Below the pieces are notes generated by a model. The model worked only from the letters and a program-made list of their open reading frames with translations, did no database searches and was not told the DNA's origin. From DASXHD01 sp036488725 (GTDB lineage Bacteria > Myxococcota_A > Polyangia > Polyangiales > Polyangiaceae), in NCBI GenBank assembly GCA_036488725.1, contig DASXHD010000011.1, forward strand, positions 55,642 through 119,641: a DNA stretch of 64,000 nucleotides. The letters are read 5' to 3'. Below are positions 7,427 to 16,226 of this stretch, piece after piece. A program made the translations under genes and the position numbers. Every line of letters begins with the position of its first letter. Positions within the stretch are counted from its first letter, which is position 1.

Positions 7427-8877
7427 TCGAGCTTGTAGTGCACGCGATTGTCGGGCCCGACGTACGAAGGCGAGCTGCAGTCGACCGTCGGCGCCGGAGC
7501 CGTCGCCGAAGGCGGAGGCGGCACGAGGTGCGGGTGCGTCGCCGGCTGGTGCGGCGCCGGACGCGCCGAGCTCGACTCGGTCGTGGCCGGCGTGTCGACG
7601 AACTCGTAGACGGTCGTCACCGGCTGCGGCGCGGCGCTCTTCTGCGGCTGCGCCACGGTCACGATCGCGGGAGGAATCGCCGCCGCTTGCGCGCGCGCGC
7701 TCACCCAGGCGCGCGTCCCGACGACGCTGCCGCCGACGAGGAGCAGCGCGAGAAAGAGTCCGCCCGCCCAAAGCGCAGGACGCCGCTTGGCGCGCGGCTC
7801 GGGCTCCGAGAACGTCGACGAGAGCTGCGTTCCTTCTTCGCGCGGGAGCGCGTTCGGCGTCTGCGGCGCGGTCGGGTTGTCGCGAATGCCCGAGTGCACC
7901 TCGGCCAAGTCCGGCAGCGACGTGACGCCGCGCTCGATCTCGCTGATTTGCTCGAGGCGCTTGCCGAGCTCCGCCGCCGCGACGGTCGACACCCACTCCC
8001 CGACGTCCGACTGCGGCGCGAGCGGCAGCCGCTCGAGATCGCGCGCCATCTCGCGCGCCGTTTTGTAACGACGATCGAGATCGCGTTCGAGCCCGCGAAG
8101 AACGATCGCATCGAGCTCGGGCGAAATCGTCGGCACGTGCTTGCTCGGCGGCGGAATGGGCAACGCCATGACGCGCGCGAGCGTGTCGCGCTCGGTCTCG
8201 GCGCGAAAGAGCCGCTGCCCGGTCAGCGCTTCCCACAAAACGATCGACGCGGCGAACACGTCGCACTGCCGATCGACGCGCACGTTGGTTATCTGCTCGG
8301 GCGCCATGTACGCGCACTTGCCCTTGATGACGCCGTCGCGCGTCGCGTGCTGGCGGCCGGTCGCCTTCGCGATGCCGAAATCGAGGACGCGCGCGGTGCC
8401 GTCGGCGCCGACGAGGAGGTTCTGCGGCGACACGTCGCGGTGCACGATCTCGAGCGGCGTGCCGCTCTCGTCGGTCGCTTCGTGCGCCGCGTGCAGGCCG
8501 TGGAGCATGCCGGACGCGATCGCACAAGCCATGCGCGGATCGATCGCGCCCGTTTTCAAGAGGCGCGTCATGGGAACGCCGTGCACGTGCTCCATCACGA
8601 GAAAGAGCTCGCCTTCGTCGGCGACGACGTCGAGCGTCTGCACGACGTTCGGGTGATGCACGCGCGCCGCGACGCGCGCCTCGTCGACGAACATCGCGAC
8701 GAACTCGGGGTCGCGCGTGTACATGCCGTGCATGCGTTTGATCGCGACGAGCCGCCCGAAGCCGACCGAGCCTTGCAGCCGTGCGAGATGGACGGTGGCC
8801 ATGCCGCCGCCACCGATTTCGCCGTAGAGCTTGTATCGACCGACGACGCGAGGCGCGCTGGTCGCTTCCGGCTGCAT
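7408..8877 (-). CDS. Transmembrane eukaryote-like Ser/Thr protein kinase
   Basis: 489 residues. The catalytic domain (about 14-285) is complete: a Gly-rich loop in EIGGGGMATVHLA, lysine K47 in VAIK, the catalytic loop HRDVSPQN (H146-D148), DFG at 166-168 and APE at 192-194. A linker follows, then one membrane helix (about 369-387, ALWAGGLFLALLLVGG), then a periplasmic tail rich in Pro/Ser with two Cys. It phosphorylates Ser/Thr of unknown targets at the inner membrane. It is the first gene of the minus-strand run down to 2187, and its start is preceded by a -10-like TATCGT rather than a ribosome binding site. Confidence 0.95.
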   Translation of the reverse strand: MQPEATSAPRVVGRYKLYGEIGGGGMATVHLARLQGSVGFGRLVAIKRMHGMYTRDPEFVAMFVDEARVAARVHHPNVVQTLDVVADEGELFLVMEHVHGVPMTRLLKTGAIDPRMACAIASGMLHGLHAAHEATDESGTPLEIVHRDVSPQNLLVGADGTARVLDFGIAKATGRQHATRDGVIKGKCAYMAPEQITNVRVDRQCDVFAASIVLWEALTGQRLFRAETERDTLARVMALPIPPPSKHVPTISPELDAIVLRGLERDLDRRYKTAREMARDLERLPLAPQSDVGEWVSTVAAAELGKRLEQISEIERGVTSLPDLAEVHSGIRDNPTAPQTPNALPREEGTQLSSTFSEPEPRAKRRPALWAGGLFLALLLVGGSVVGTRAWVSARAQAAAIPPAIVTVAQPQKSAAPQPVTTVYEFVDTPATTESSSARPAPHQPATHPHLVPPPPSATAPAPTVDCSSPSYVGPDNRVHYKLECLKTQ

Positions 8878-8885
8878 CGCCGTTC

Positions 8886-8891
8886 ACGATA
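8886..8891 (-). promoter_or_regulatory. Putative -10 box of a leaderless promoter
   Basis: TATCGT (minus strand) ends 8 bases before the kinase ATG at 8877, and no Shine-Dalgarno sequence is present. It would drive the kinase/PEGA/lipoprotein/UbiD run. Confidence 0.45.
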
Positions 8892-8994
8892 CCACGCCCT
8901 CGCGCGCGATCGATCCGATCGCGGGCAGACCCGAAATCAGCTGGTTTCCCGCATGGCCCATGCGTTGCAAAAGCGTTCGGCTGGAGGCTTTTCA

Positions 8995-9414
8995 ATGAAA
9001 CTTCGTATGACTTCAGCCGTCATTTTCTCCGCTCTCGCCCTCGGCGCCGTCGCATGCTCGTCGGCGGGCGGCACCGCGTCGGGCACCGACGATCTCAACG
9101 GCAATCCCGTCTGCGATCCCCTCAAGTGTCCCGACGGCGAGCACTTCAGCCAGAAGAAGTGCGAGTGCGTCGACAATTGCAAACAGATCGACATCGTCGC
9201 ATGCGCGCCGGGCTCGCATTGGGACATCGACACGTGCCAGTGCGTGCCCGACGTCGTCTGCGACCCGTTGAAATGCGCGAGCGGCGAGCACTGGAGCTCG
9301 ACGCAATGCGAGTGCGTCGCGACGTGCACCGAAATGTGGATGTGCATTCAAGGCGAGCACTGGGATGCGGACGCGTGCAAGTGCGTCGCGGACGTCTCGC
9401 CGGCGTCGAAATGA
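8995..9414 (+). CDS. Cys-rich repeat lipoprotein
   Basis: 139 residues. Start at 8995 is backed by GGAGG 9 bases upstream. The signal peptide ends at a lipobox (LGAVAC, Cys 21). The mature protein carries four copies of a Cys module of the form C-x4-C-x-x-G-x-H-(W/F)-x5-C-x-C-V, for example CPDGEHFSQKKCECV and CASGEHWSSTQCECV. These should form small disulfide-bonded domains outside the inner membrane. No enzyme motif is visible; a surface or matrix role is likely but unproven. Confidence 0.8.
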   Translation: MKLRMTSAVIFSALALGAVACSSAGGTASGTDDLNGNPVCDPLKCPDGEHFSQKKCECVDNCKQIDIVACAPGSHWDIDTCQCVPDVVCDPLKCASGEHWSSTQCECVATCTEMWMCIQGEHWDADACKCVADVSPASK

Positions 9415-9416
9415 CG

Positions 9417-9422
9417 TAAGAT
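9417..9422 (+). promoter_or_regulatory. Putative -10 box of a leaderless promoter
   Basis: TAAGAT ends 6 bases before the GTG at 9429 and overlaps the end of the preceding gene's stop region. No Shine-Dalgarno sequence is seen. Confidence 0.5.
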
Positions 9423-9428
9423 CGGATC

Positions 9429-10574
9429 GTGCCGATTCATCGCAAGCTAGCCGTGACCGCGCTCGCCTTCTCGGCGAGCGCGTGCACGATCTGGTACGCG
9501 CTGAGCGACCCGTACGACGGGCTCGGGCCCCAAGACGGACAAGCCGACGTCCAGCTCGACGACGCGACGCCGGTCGACTCCGGGCCCGACGCGGGGCTGC
9601 CGGCGCTCACGCAGATCGCGACGGGCGTCGGCGCGATCGCCGTGTTCGGCGACACGCTCTACGCGAACGCGTCGGGCGACCTCGAGACGTGCACCGACGC
9701 AGCCTGCGCGACGCTGAAGCCGCTCGTGCCGGTCGATGCGAGCACCCCGTTTCCGCCGGGCCTCGCCGCCGACGACGTGGGCGTTTTTTGGGTCACGGGC
9801 AGCGGAATTTGGGCGGCGTCTCTCGACGGGACGGACGCGGGTCTCGTCATCCAAGACGACAACAACCCGCAGGTCCTCGCCGCCGACGGCCCTCGTGTCT
9901 CGTGGACGACGCAGAACGACGCAGGCGCGCCCGTGATCCACTCCTGCGCGATGGCGCGTAAAGGCGGCATCGCCTGCAAGTTCACCAAGCCCGTCGGCGG
10001 CCCGGACGCTGGTAGCGGGGCGAGCGGCTCCGGAGGCGCCGTGGAGCTCGTGGACGCCGCCTCGAGCGTCGACAATTCGCAGCTCGCGTCGGGGGCTGGC
10101 TTCGTCGTCTGGGTGGCCAGACAAGGAAACGAGACGATCACGTATACGCCGGTCGACGGTGGCGCGTGGAGCACCGTCAGCTCGGTGAACGACACCGACT
10201 TCGCCGGAACGGCCTCGACCACGACGCTCATCGCTCACGACGGCCCGACCGTCGTCTATTCCTTCTACAACCGCAGCGGGAACAACCCGTTCGTGCTCGA
10301 GCGCTCCCAGTACCCGGCCAACGACCAAGGCGCGTACCTGACGTCCGGGTTGCAGCACCCGAACAAAAGCGATTGCATCGGCGCGGCGGCCGGGCTCGCC
10401 GCGTACTGCCCGACGGCCAACGCGATCGACCTCGTCGACGAAGACGGCGGCGGGAGCGTGAGCAACATTCCACTCGGCGCCGCCATCGCGCCGCTGAACG
10501 GCGTCGTCGCGACGTCCGCGTTCGTCTTCGTGCTCGACAGCCAGCACACGCTCTTCAAGTACCCGCGAAACTGA
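9429..10574 (+). CDS. Secreted lipoprotein, propeller-like
   Basis: 381 residues from a GTG. A signal peptide (LAVTALAFSASAC) ends in a lipobox Cys, followed by an Asp/Gly/Pro-rich linker. The mature part repeats short strand units with Asp-Gly turns (GDTLYANASGD, DVGVFWVTGSG, SLDGTDAGLV, DSQHTLFKY), the pattern of a beta-propeller that myxobacterial lipoproteins often carry. No catalytic residues are recognisable. It is located 14 bp after the Cys-rich lipoprotein but has its own -10-like box, so it may be transcribed separately. Confidence 0.7.
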   Translation: MPIHRKLAVTALAFSASACTIWYALSDPYDGLGPQDGQADVQLDDATPVDSGPDAGLPALTQIATGVGAIAVFGDTLYANASGDLETCTDAACATLKPLVPVDASTPFPPGLAADDVGVFWVTGSGIWAASLDGTDAGLVIQDDNNPQVLAADGPRVSWTTQNDAGAPVIHSCAMARKGGIACKFTKPVGGPDAGSGASGSGGAVELVDAASSVDNSQLASGAGFVVWVARQGNETITYTPVDGGAWSTVSSVNDTDFAGTASTTTLIAHDGPTVVYSFYNRSGNNPFVLERSQYPANDQGAYLTSGLQHPNKSDCIGAAAGLAAYCPTANAIDLVDEDGGGSVSNIPLGAAIAPLNGVVATSAFVFVLDSQHTLFKYPRN

Positions 10575-10582
10575 TCGCGGGG

Positions 10583-10599
10583 GCGATCGAATCGATCGC
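10583..10599 (+). terminator. Short perfect hairpin after the propeller-like lipoprotein
   Basis: GCGATCG (10583-10589) and CGATCGC (10593-10599) form a perfect 7-bp stem with a 3-base loop, 9 bp after the stop codon. There is no T-run, so intrinsic termination is uncertain. Confidence 0.3.
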
Positions 10600-10671
10600 G
10601 GGCGAAATCACAAAAACACGGCATTTTTCCGAGGCACGCGCGTTGCTCTAGCTCTCCCGCAGGAGGCGACG

Positions 10672-11532
10672 ATGCAATCGCGATGGGCTCTCGGGGCGGT
10701 CTTTTTTCTCATGGGCTGCGGCTCGGCGACGCCGGGGACGGACGACGGTGGTCCGGTCGGCGGTGACGACGCGGCGGTCGTCGATGCAGCGGTCGACTCG
10801 CCGATGCAGTTCGGCGACTCGGCGCCAGAGGACGGCGGTCTTTGCAATCCGCCCGACATGCTCGTCGTGCTCGATCGCAGCGACAGCATGAGCAAGCCGC
10901 CGGGCGGCGCGGACGCGGGCGCGTCGAAGTGGTCGCTCGCGGTCGCGGCGATCGAGGACATCAGCGCGGCGCCGATCGACACGACGCTTCGATTCGGGCT
11001 CGAGCTCTTGCCCGATCAGGCGGCCGAAAAGACCGACGCGGGCTCGTGCGCTTCGGGGCTGCTCGCGATCGATCCGAACCTCGGCAACGGCGCGGCGATC
11101 GCGACGACGCTCGGCTCCACGCAGCTCCTCAACGGCACGCCGGTCGGAGCGGCGCTCGGCGTCGCGCAGACGACGCTCGCGGGCGAGCACGTCGATGGGC
11201 GCGGACAAAACGTGCTGCTCGTGACGGATGGCAAAGAGACGTGCGACGGCGTTCCCGCGCTGCCGGTCGTGCAGTCCCTCGCGACCGCCGGCGTCAACAC
11301 GTACGTCGTCGGGTTCGGCGGCGCGGTCGACGCCGCGATGCTCAACGACCTCGCGTGCGCGGGCAAGACGGCGCAAAACTTCGTGGCCTCGTGCAAGCAG
11401 ACCAAGAGCGGCTGGGTCGCGAGCGTGCCGGACACGACGCACGTCTTCTACGACGCGACCAGCGGCGACGATCTCAAGAACGCGCTCGACTCGATCACGA
11501 CGGGCACCTGCTGCGGGTGCCAGGTGAATTGA
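10672..11532 (+). CDS. VWA-domain lipoprotein
   Basis: 286 residues. The start is supported by AGGAGG 6 bases upstream. The signal MQSRWALGAVFFLMGC gives a lipobox Cys, then an Asp/Gly-rich spacer. A von Willebrand factor A domain follows with the MIDAS start DRSDSMS, the second metal region around LLNGTPVGAAL, and VLLVTDGKETC. Several Cys pairs lie in the C-terminal part (ending TCCGCQVN), suggesting disulfides. VWA lipoproteins usually bind proteins through a divalent metal; the partner is unknown. It converges with the sigma-54 activator with no gap. Confidence 0.85.
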   Translation: MQSRWALGAVFFLMGCGSATPGTDDGGPVGGDDAAVVDAAVDSPMQFGDSAPEDGGLCNPPDMLVVLDRSDSMSKPPGGADAGASKWSLAVAAIEDISAAPIDTTLRFGLELLPDQAAEKTDAGSCASGLLAIDPNLGNGAAIATTLGSTQLLNGTPVGAALGVAQTTLAGEHVDGRGQNVLLVTDGKETCDGVPALPVVQSLATAGVNTYVVGFGGAVDAAMLNDLACAGKTAQNFVASCKQTKSGWVASVPDTTHVFYDATSGDDLKNALDSITTGTCCGCQVN

Positions 11533-12888
11533 TTACTTGCCGAGTCGCTCGCGGATGATTTGGAAGTAGCGGCGCGCGATGCCCGACGCTTCCGCCGCGG
11601 CGACGACGCTCCCGCCGCTCGCTTCGAGCGCGCGCTCGACGTAGAGACGATCGAACGACGCGAGGGCCATGCGGCGGGCGCGCGGGTAGGGGAGATCGCG
11701 CGCGAGGATGGCGGCGATGTCGCCCTCGACGGTCGTCGCGCCGGGCGCGGGGGCTTCGCCGGCTCCGCCGAGCGCGGCGACGTCGAGATCGCCGAGCGCG
11801 ATCGTTCGCGCGACTGCGTTGCGGAGCTCGCGCACGTTTCCCGGCCACGGATGATGCGCCCACGCGTCGAGCACGCGCGGCGGCGGACCAGGGTCGGGAC
11901 CGCCGAGCGTCTTCCAGAAATATCGGCCGAGCAGCGCGACGTCGCCCGCGCGCTTTCGAAGCGGCGGGAGCTCGATGCGCGCGACGACGAGCCGGTGAAA
12001 GAGATCGTCGCGGAAGCGGCCGGCTTGCACCTCTTGCTCGAGATCTCGGCGCGTCGCGGCGAGGATGCGCACGTCGCAGTGGATCGGTTTGCTGCCGCCG
12101 ACGCGTCGAATTTCGGAGCGCTCGACGGCGCGGAGGAGCTTCGGTTGGAGCGAGAGCTCGAGGTCGCCGATTTCGTCGATGAGGAGCGTGCCGCCCTCGG
12201 CGAGCTCGAACATGCCTTTGCGCGCGGTCGTCGCCCCGGTGAAGGCTCCGCGCTCGTGGCCGAAGAGCTCGGACTCGACGAGGTTCGCGGGGACCGCGGT
12301 GCAATCGAAGACGACGAAGGGGCCGCGCGCGCGGGGACCTGCCTCGTGGAGCGCTTCGGCGAGCGCTTCTTTTCCTGTGCCGGTTTCGCCTTCGATGACG
12401 ACCGGCACGTCGCTCTTCGCGAGGCGGTCGCACAAAGGATAGAGACGTCGCATCGCCGGGCTCGCGCCGATGACGCGCGCGAACGCGCTCGGGAGCGTGC
12501 TCGTCGCGGCGGGCTCGGCGGCGAGCGCGCGCTCGATGCGCATCACGGTCGCGCCGATGCGCAGCCACTCGCCGCCGCGCGCGTACGCATCGACGACGTC
12601 GACCGCGTCGAGGCGCGTGCCGTTGGTCGAGCCTTGATCGCGAATGCGTAGACGCGCGCCTTCGATCTCGAGCGATAGATGGCGCCGCGAAACCGCGCCG
12701 TCGCGCAGCTGCAGCGTCGCCGACGGGCCTTTGCCGATCAGAACGGCCGAAGGCTCGGTGCCGTCGATGCGCACCTCGCGGCCCGTGTCGGTGCCCTCGA
12801 CGACGCGCACGACGAACGCCGCCGGTCCGGATTCGGCGGGTTGTTCGGGATCCCGAAAAGCTTGGGTGGCGGTCTGCTCGCTGGGCAC
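11533..12888 (-). CDS. FHA-domain sigma-54-dependent transcriptional activator
   Basis: 451 residues from the GTG at 12886-12888. An N-terminal FHA domain (about 45-115) has the phosphothreonine-binding marks SRRH (67-70) and NG (89-90), so the regulator is likely controlled by a Ser/Thr kinase. A sigma-54 AAA+ domain follows: Walker A GETGTGKE (167-174), the sigma-54 contact loop GAFTGA (214-219) and Walker B LIDEIGD (236-242). A Fis-type HTH closes the protein (about 415-451). The TATGTT box 6 bases upstream favours this GTG over the TTG at 12915, which overlaps the GH31 stop. The targets are unknown. Confidence 0.92.
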   Translation of the reverse strand: MPSEQTATQAFRDPEQPAESGPAAFVVRVVEGTDTGREVRIDGTEPSAVLIGKGPSATLQLRDGAVSRRHLSLEIEGARLRIRDQGSTNGTRLDAVDVVDAYARGGEWLRIGATVMRIERALAAEPAATSTLPSAFARVIGASPAMRRLYPLCDRLAKSDVPVVIEGETGTGKEALAEALHEAGPRARGPFVVFDCTAVPANLVESELFGHERGAFTGATTARKGMFELAEGGTLLIDEIGDLELSLQPKLLRAVERSEIRRVGGSKPIHCDVRILAATRRDLEQEVQAGRFRDDLFHRLVVARIELPPLRKRAGDVALLGRYFWKTLGGPDPGPPPRVLDAWAHHPWPGNVRELRNAVARTIALGDLDVAALGGAGEAPAPGATTVEGDIAAILARDLPYPRARRMALASFDRLYVERALEASGGSVVAAAEASGIARRYFQIIRERLGK

Positions 12889-12894
12889 CGTTCG

Positions 12895-12900
12895 AACATA
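12895..12900 (-). promoter_or_regulatory. Putative -10 box of a leaderless promoter
   Basis: TATGTT (minus strand) ends 6 bases before the GTG at 12888, helping choose that start for the FHA/sigma-54 activator. Confidence 0.45.
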
Positions 12901-12911
12901 CGAAACTCGCG

Positions 12912-15350
12912 TCAATGACGCACGACGATCTGCTCCTGGGTCGCGGGCGCGGCGCCGGTGACCGTGAGCGTCGCGGCGCCGGTGTCGAGCGTGCCTGAGC
13001 CGGTGACGTACGCCGTCACCGAATTCGCGTCGCTCGTCACGCACGGTGCGACCGGCGTCGCGGGGCACGCGACGAGCGTCGCGCCGTTCCAACTCGGGCT
13101 CGTCGCGCTTCCCGCGTTTTTCAAATCGTAGGTCGCGCCGTTTTCGGTGAACGATCCATCGGCGCCGGTGAACGCGTAGATCACGCGGTCCGGCGGAGGG
13201 TCGGTGACGAGCGTCATCACGCCGTCGGGATACGCGGGCACGATCGCGCCGGCGCGCGCCCAAACCGGAATTTCGGTGACCGGCGCGTCGGCGGTGACGT
13301 CGCCTCCCGAAATCGGCGCGCCGCCCGACCACGGAAACCAAGTCCCCGGCGGCAAGTGCGCCGCGCGCGACGTCGCGCCTTGGGTCTCGACGGGCGCGAC
13401 GAGGAGCGCATCGCCGAGCATGTACTCGTCGGAGATCGGCCAGCTCGGCGCGTCGTCGGGAAACTCGACCGCGAGCGGCCGCATGATCGCGATGCCCGTG
13501 TCGTGCGCATTTTGAGCGAGCGTTCGAAAGAACGGCGCGAGCGCGATGTGACGCATCGCGTAGCGCTTCCAGTGAGCGAGCGTGTCGGCGTCGCTTTGGA
13601 AGCTCCAGTTCAGCTTCGGATACGACCCGTGGTGCGTTCGCATCACCGGCGAAAACGCCCCGAGCTCCGTCCACCGGAAGAAGAGCTCCTTCGTCGAAGG
13701 TGGACTATTCGTATCCTGATAGCCGGCGATGTCGCTGCCGAAGGTCGAGATGCCCGAGAGCGACACGCCGAGCGCGACCGGCACCACGGTGGGCAGTCCG
13801 TCGTCGGCGCCCCAATCGGTTTGTTGATCGCCCGGCCACCACACATCGACGAGCGGCGGCGATCCGAGCCAGCCGGTTCGAACGAAGCTCAGGCGCTCGA
13901 CGCCGTCGCCGACCGTGTCGAGCGCTTGGCGCTGCGCCTCTTGCCACTCGATCGGATAAAGCGCGTGAAGATCGGCGCCGCTGCCGCCCGCGAGCGTCGC
14001 GTCGGTCGGCAGCCACTCGGAGAAGTCGCCCATCCAACCGTCGGCGCCTTCGGTGATCGCGAGCTGCATTTTCGATACGGCCCACTTCACCGCGTCCGGG
14101 TTCGAGAGATCGAGCATCGAGGCGTTCTCGAATTTGCCGTCGGTGAAGACGTACGGATTTCCGTCGGCGCCCTTGATGAGCCACCCGTTGGGCTGCGTCT
14201 CCGGCCACGCTTTGCTGTCTTGCTCGACGAACGAGTTGAAATACACGAGCCACTTGAAGCCGTCTTGGTGCAGATCCGACGCGACGCTTTCGAAATCCGG
14301 ATAGAGCGTGCGATCGACTTCCCACTCTTCTTTGAGGGCGTAGTGATTCGGGTTGTCGCCCGCCCAATCGCCGCCGCGCCAGTCTTCGGTCCAGATGACG
14401 CTCGACGGAATGGCATTCTGGCGGAGCGTTTGTGCGACGGCGCGAACGTTCGCGCTGCCGAAGATGGCGTCGTTCCACGGGGCGAACGCGAACGCGGGTG
14501 GCACGCGCGGACGCCCATAAACGCCGGTCATGCGGCCGATCGCGTCGGTCGGCTTGGGTCCGAAGAAGAGGTGGACCTTGACCGGCATCTCGAGCTCCAT
14601 GCGCGCGACGTCCGCGCGCTCGCCGCACATCGAGAACGTCGACCGCGCGACCGTGTCGGCGAGGCCGATGAATCCGCGGCTCGAGAGAAACTCCGGCAGC
14701 GGCATGTACGACGAGTGCCGGCGACCGACGAGGTACCACGCGCCGTTCGGGTCGTCGGTCGTCAGATCTTTGTGAATGCCTTCTTCTTGAGTCCAGATCG
14801 GAATCGTCTCACCGCGCGCGTCGGTGCCCCACGTTTGCGCGCCGAAGCCCAAGAAGTGATCATTGGAGCTGCAACCAAATCCCCACGAAAAGCGGCGTTC
14901 CGGGCCGTTTCCGGGCTCGACGTCGACGACGAGGTGCGCCGGGTCGTCGGTCGTCGAGAAGGCGAGCGTCGCGAGCGTCGAGCCGTCGTCGGCGACGAGC
15001 GCGACGGGCGCGGCGCCGCCCGTCCACTTCGCGTGGCGCGCGACACGCCAAGGACCGTTCGGCGAATCGATTTGCGAGAACGCACCGTAGAGCATCGTCG
15101 TCGTGGTCGAGACGTCGCGCACCGCGAAGCCGGTCATCGGCGGCGCGTCGTCGTTGTCCGAAGCGGGCGTGCCGACGTCGTCCGACGCGTCGAGGCCATC
15201 CATGAGCGAGCCGTTCGGGCCGGCGATTCCGAGGTTCGCCGAGTCCGGCGCGAGCGTGACGGTGAACACGCCGAACGTCGTCGTGATCGGCGGCGACGGC
15301 GCGCACGCATAAGCCACGAGCGGCACGACAACCAAAATGAGTCGGCGCAT
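12912..15350 (-). CDS. Glycoside hydrolase family 31 lipoprotein (YihQ-like branch)
   Basis: 812 residues from the ATG at 15350 (an alternative ATG lies at 15362). A short signal peptide ends in a lipobox (LVAYAC). GH31 enzymes are retaining alpha-glycosidases. The nucleophile is expected at D442 in DGWMGDFSEWLPTD, and the acid/base Asp lies in WWPGDQQTDWGADDG; both segments, and SDIAGY further on, resemble the E. coli YihQ sulfoquinovosidase branch more than maltases. Whether the sulfonate-binding residues are kept cannot be decided by eye, so sulfoquinovose specificity is not claimed. The protein is likely extracytoplasmic and lipid-anchored. The sigma-54 activator gene follows 23 bp downstream. 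Confidence 0.88.
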   Translation of the reverse strand: MRRLILVVVPLVAYACAPSPPITTTFGVFTVTLAPDSANLGIAGPNGSLMDGLDASDDVGTPASDNDDAPPMTGFAVRDVSTTTTMLYGAFSQIDSPNGPWRVARHAKWTGGAAPVALVADDGSTLATLAFSTTDDPAHLVVDVEPGNGPERRFSWGFGCSSNDHFLGFGAQTWGTDARGETIPIWTQEEGIHKDLTTDDPNGAWYLVGRRHSSYMPLPEFLSSRGFIGLADTVARSTFSMCGERADVARMELEMPVKVHLFFGPKPTDAIGRMTGVYGRPRVPPAFAFAPWNDAIFGSANVRAVAQTLRQNAIPSSVIWTEDWRGGDWAGDNPNHYALKEEWEVDRTLYPDFESVASDLHQDGFKWLVYFNSFVEQDSKAWPETQPNGWLIKGADGNPYVFTDGKFENASMLDLSNPDAVKWAVSKMQLAITEGADGWMGDFSEWLPTDATLAGGSGADLHALYPIEWQEAQRQALDTVGDGVERLSFVRTGWLGSPPLVDVWWPGDQQTDWGADDGLPTVVPVALGVSLSGISTFGSDIAGYQDTNSPPSTKELFFRWTELGAFSPVMRTHHGSYPKLNWSFQSDADTLAHWKRYAMRHIALAPFFRTLAQNAHDTGIAIMRPLAVEFPDDAPSWPISDEYMLGDALLVAPVETQGATSRAAHLPPGTWFPWSGGAPISGGDVTADAPVTEIPVWARAGAIVPAYPDGVMTLVTDPPPDRVIYAFTGADGSFTENGATYDLKNAGSATSPSWNGATLVACPATPVAPCVTSDANSVTAYVTGSGTLDTGAATLTVTGAAPATQEQIVVRH

Positions 15351-15357
15351 TTTGGTC

Positions 15358-15363
15358 AGCATA
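15358..15363 (-). promoter_or_regulatory. Putative -10 box of a leaderless promoter
   Basis: TATGCT (minus strand) ends 7 bases before the ATG at 15350. It supports that start over the one at 15362, which would lie inside the box. Confidence 0.5.
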
Positions 15364-15403
15364 CGGCAAGGATGCGGGCACGCAGGGTGCATTGGAGTGA
15401 GTC

Positions 15404-16207
15404 ATGTGGTCCAAGCTTTGGAAAGAAGCCAAAGCGCGCGGCGTCTTCGGAGGTCGCGTCGGTGAGGCGGTGACGCATGCCGAGCTCGAGGCTCTGCCGC
15501 CGGCCGCGCGAAGGACGTTCGAGTTCTTCGACGTCTGCGAAGGCACGCCCAAGCACGCGTCGTTTCGCGTCGGCTGGACAGGTCGCTTTCGCTTGGACCC
15601 CGACGCGGATTGGATGCCGGTGCAGGCGGTCCAGATCAACACGCGCACGCCCATCGCGCGCATCTTCCACATGAAGGCGCGCGTGAAGCACATCGTGCCG
15701 GTGCTCTCGCGCGACACGTACGTCGGCGGTCACGGGCGCATGGTCGCGACGGTCGCCGGGCTCGTGACGCTCGCCGACGGACGCGGGCCGGAGTTCGATC
15801 GCGGCGAGCTCGTCACCTGGCTCGACGACGCGGTCTTCTTCGCGCCGACGATGCTCCTCGGTCACGAGGTGGTGTTCGGCGACGCGGGCGCCGACGCGTT
15901 CGATCTCGAGCTGCGCGATCGCGGCGTCGTCGTTCGCGCGCGCGTCACGGTGGACGATCGCGGCGCGCCGATCGACTTCGAGACTTCGGACCGCTACGTC
16001 GCGGATCCATACGACCCGACGCACGCGCTCGTGCGCGCGCGGTGGCACATGCCGGTCGACGCGTGGCGGACGGACGGGCGCCTCATTCCCTCGCGCGGTC
16101 ACGCGACGTGGTCGCTCCCGCGCGGCGAGTTCGAGTACGCCGATTTCGAGCCGGTCCCGGAGACGCTCCATTTCGACATCGCGTCGCGCACGACCGGCGC
16201 GGCGTGA
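15404..16207 (+). CDS. DUF6544-like protein (as I recall the family)
   Basis: 267 residues, start preceded by GGAG at 8 bases. There is no signal peptide. The pattern PPAARRTFEFF, then GWTGRFRL, PVQAVQINTRTPIARIFHMKARV, ELVTWLDDAVFFAPTML and the C-terminal ATWSLPRGEFEYADFEP matches a family of uncharacterised soluble proteins that I recall as DUF6544. It has a mostly beta structure with no known reaction. It precedes a DUF1304 membrane protein by 19 bp on the same strand. The family number should be checked. Confidence 0.7.
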   Translation: MWSKLWKEAKARGVFGGRVGEAVTHAELEALPPAARRTFEFFDVCEGTPKHASFRVGWTGRFRLDPDADWMPVQAVQINTRTPIARIFHMKARVKHIVPVLSRDTYVGGHGRMVATVAGLVTLADGRGPEFDRGELVTWLDDAVFFAPTMLLGHEVVFGDAGADAFDLELRDRGVVVRARVTVDDRGAPIDFETSDRYVADPYDPTHALVRARWHMPVDAWRTDGRLIPSRGHATWSLPRGEFEYADFEPVPETLHFDIASRTTGAA

Positions 16208-16214
16208 TTCGGCG

Positions 16215-16220
16215 TATGCT
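16215..16220 (+). promoter_or_regulatory. Putative -10 box of a leaderless promoter
   Basis: TATGCT ends 6 bases before the GTG at 16227 of the DUF1304 gene; no Shine-Dalgarno sequence is seen. Confidence 0.5.
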
Positions 16221-16226
16221 CCGCGC

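Noticed and set aside
12912..15350. Naming the GH31 enzyme a sulfoquinovosidase
   Set aside because: The similarity to YihQ covers the catalytic segments, but I could not confirm the sulfonate-binding residues by eye, so only the family is called.
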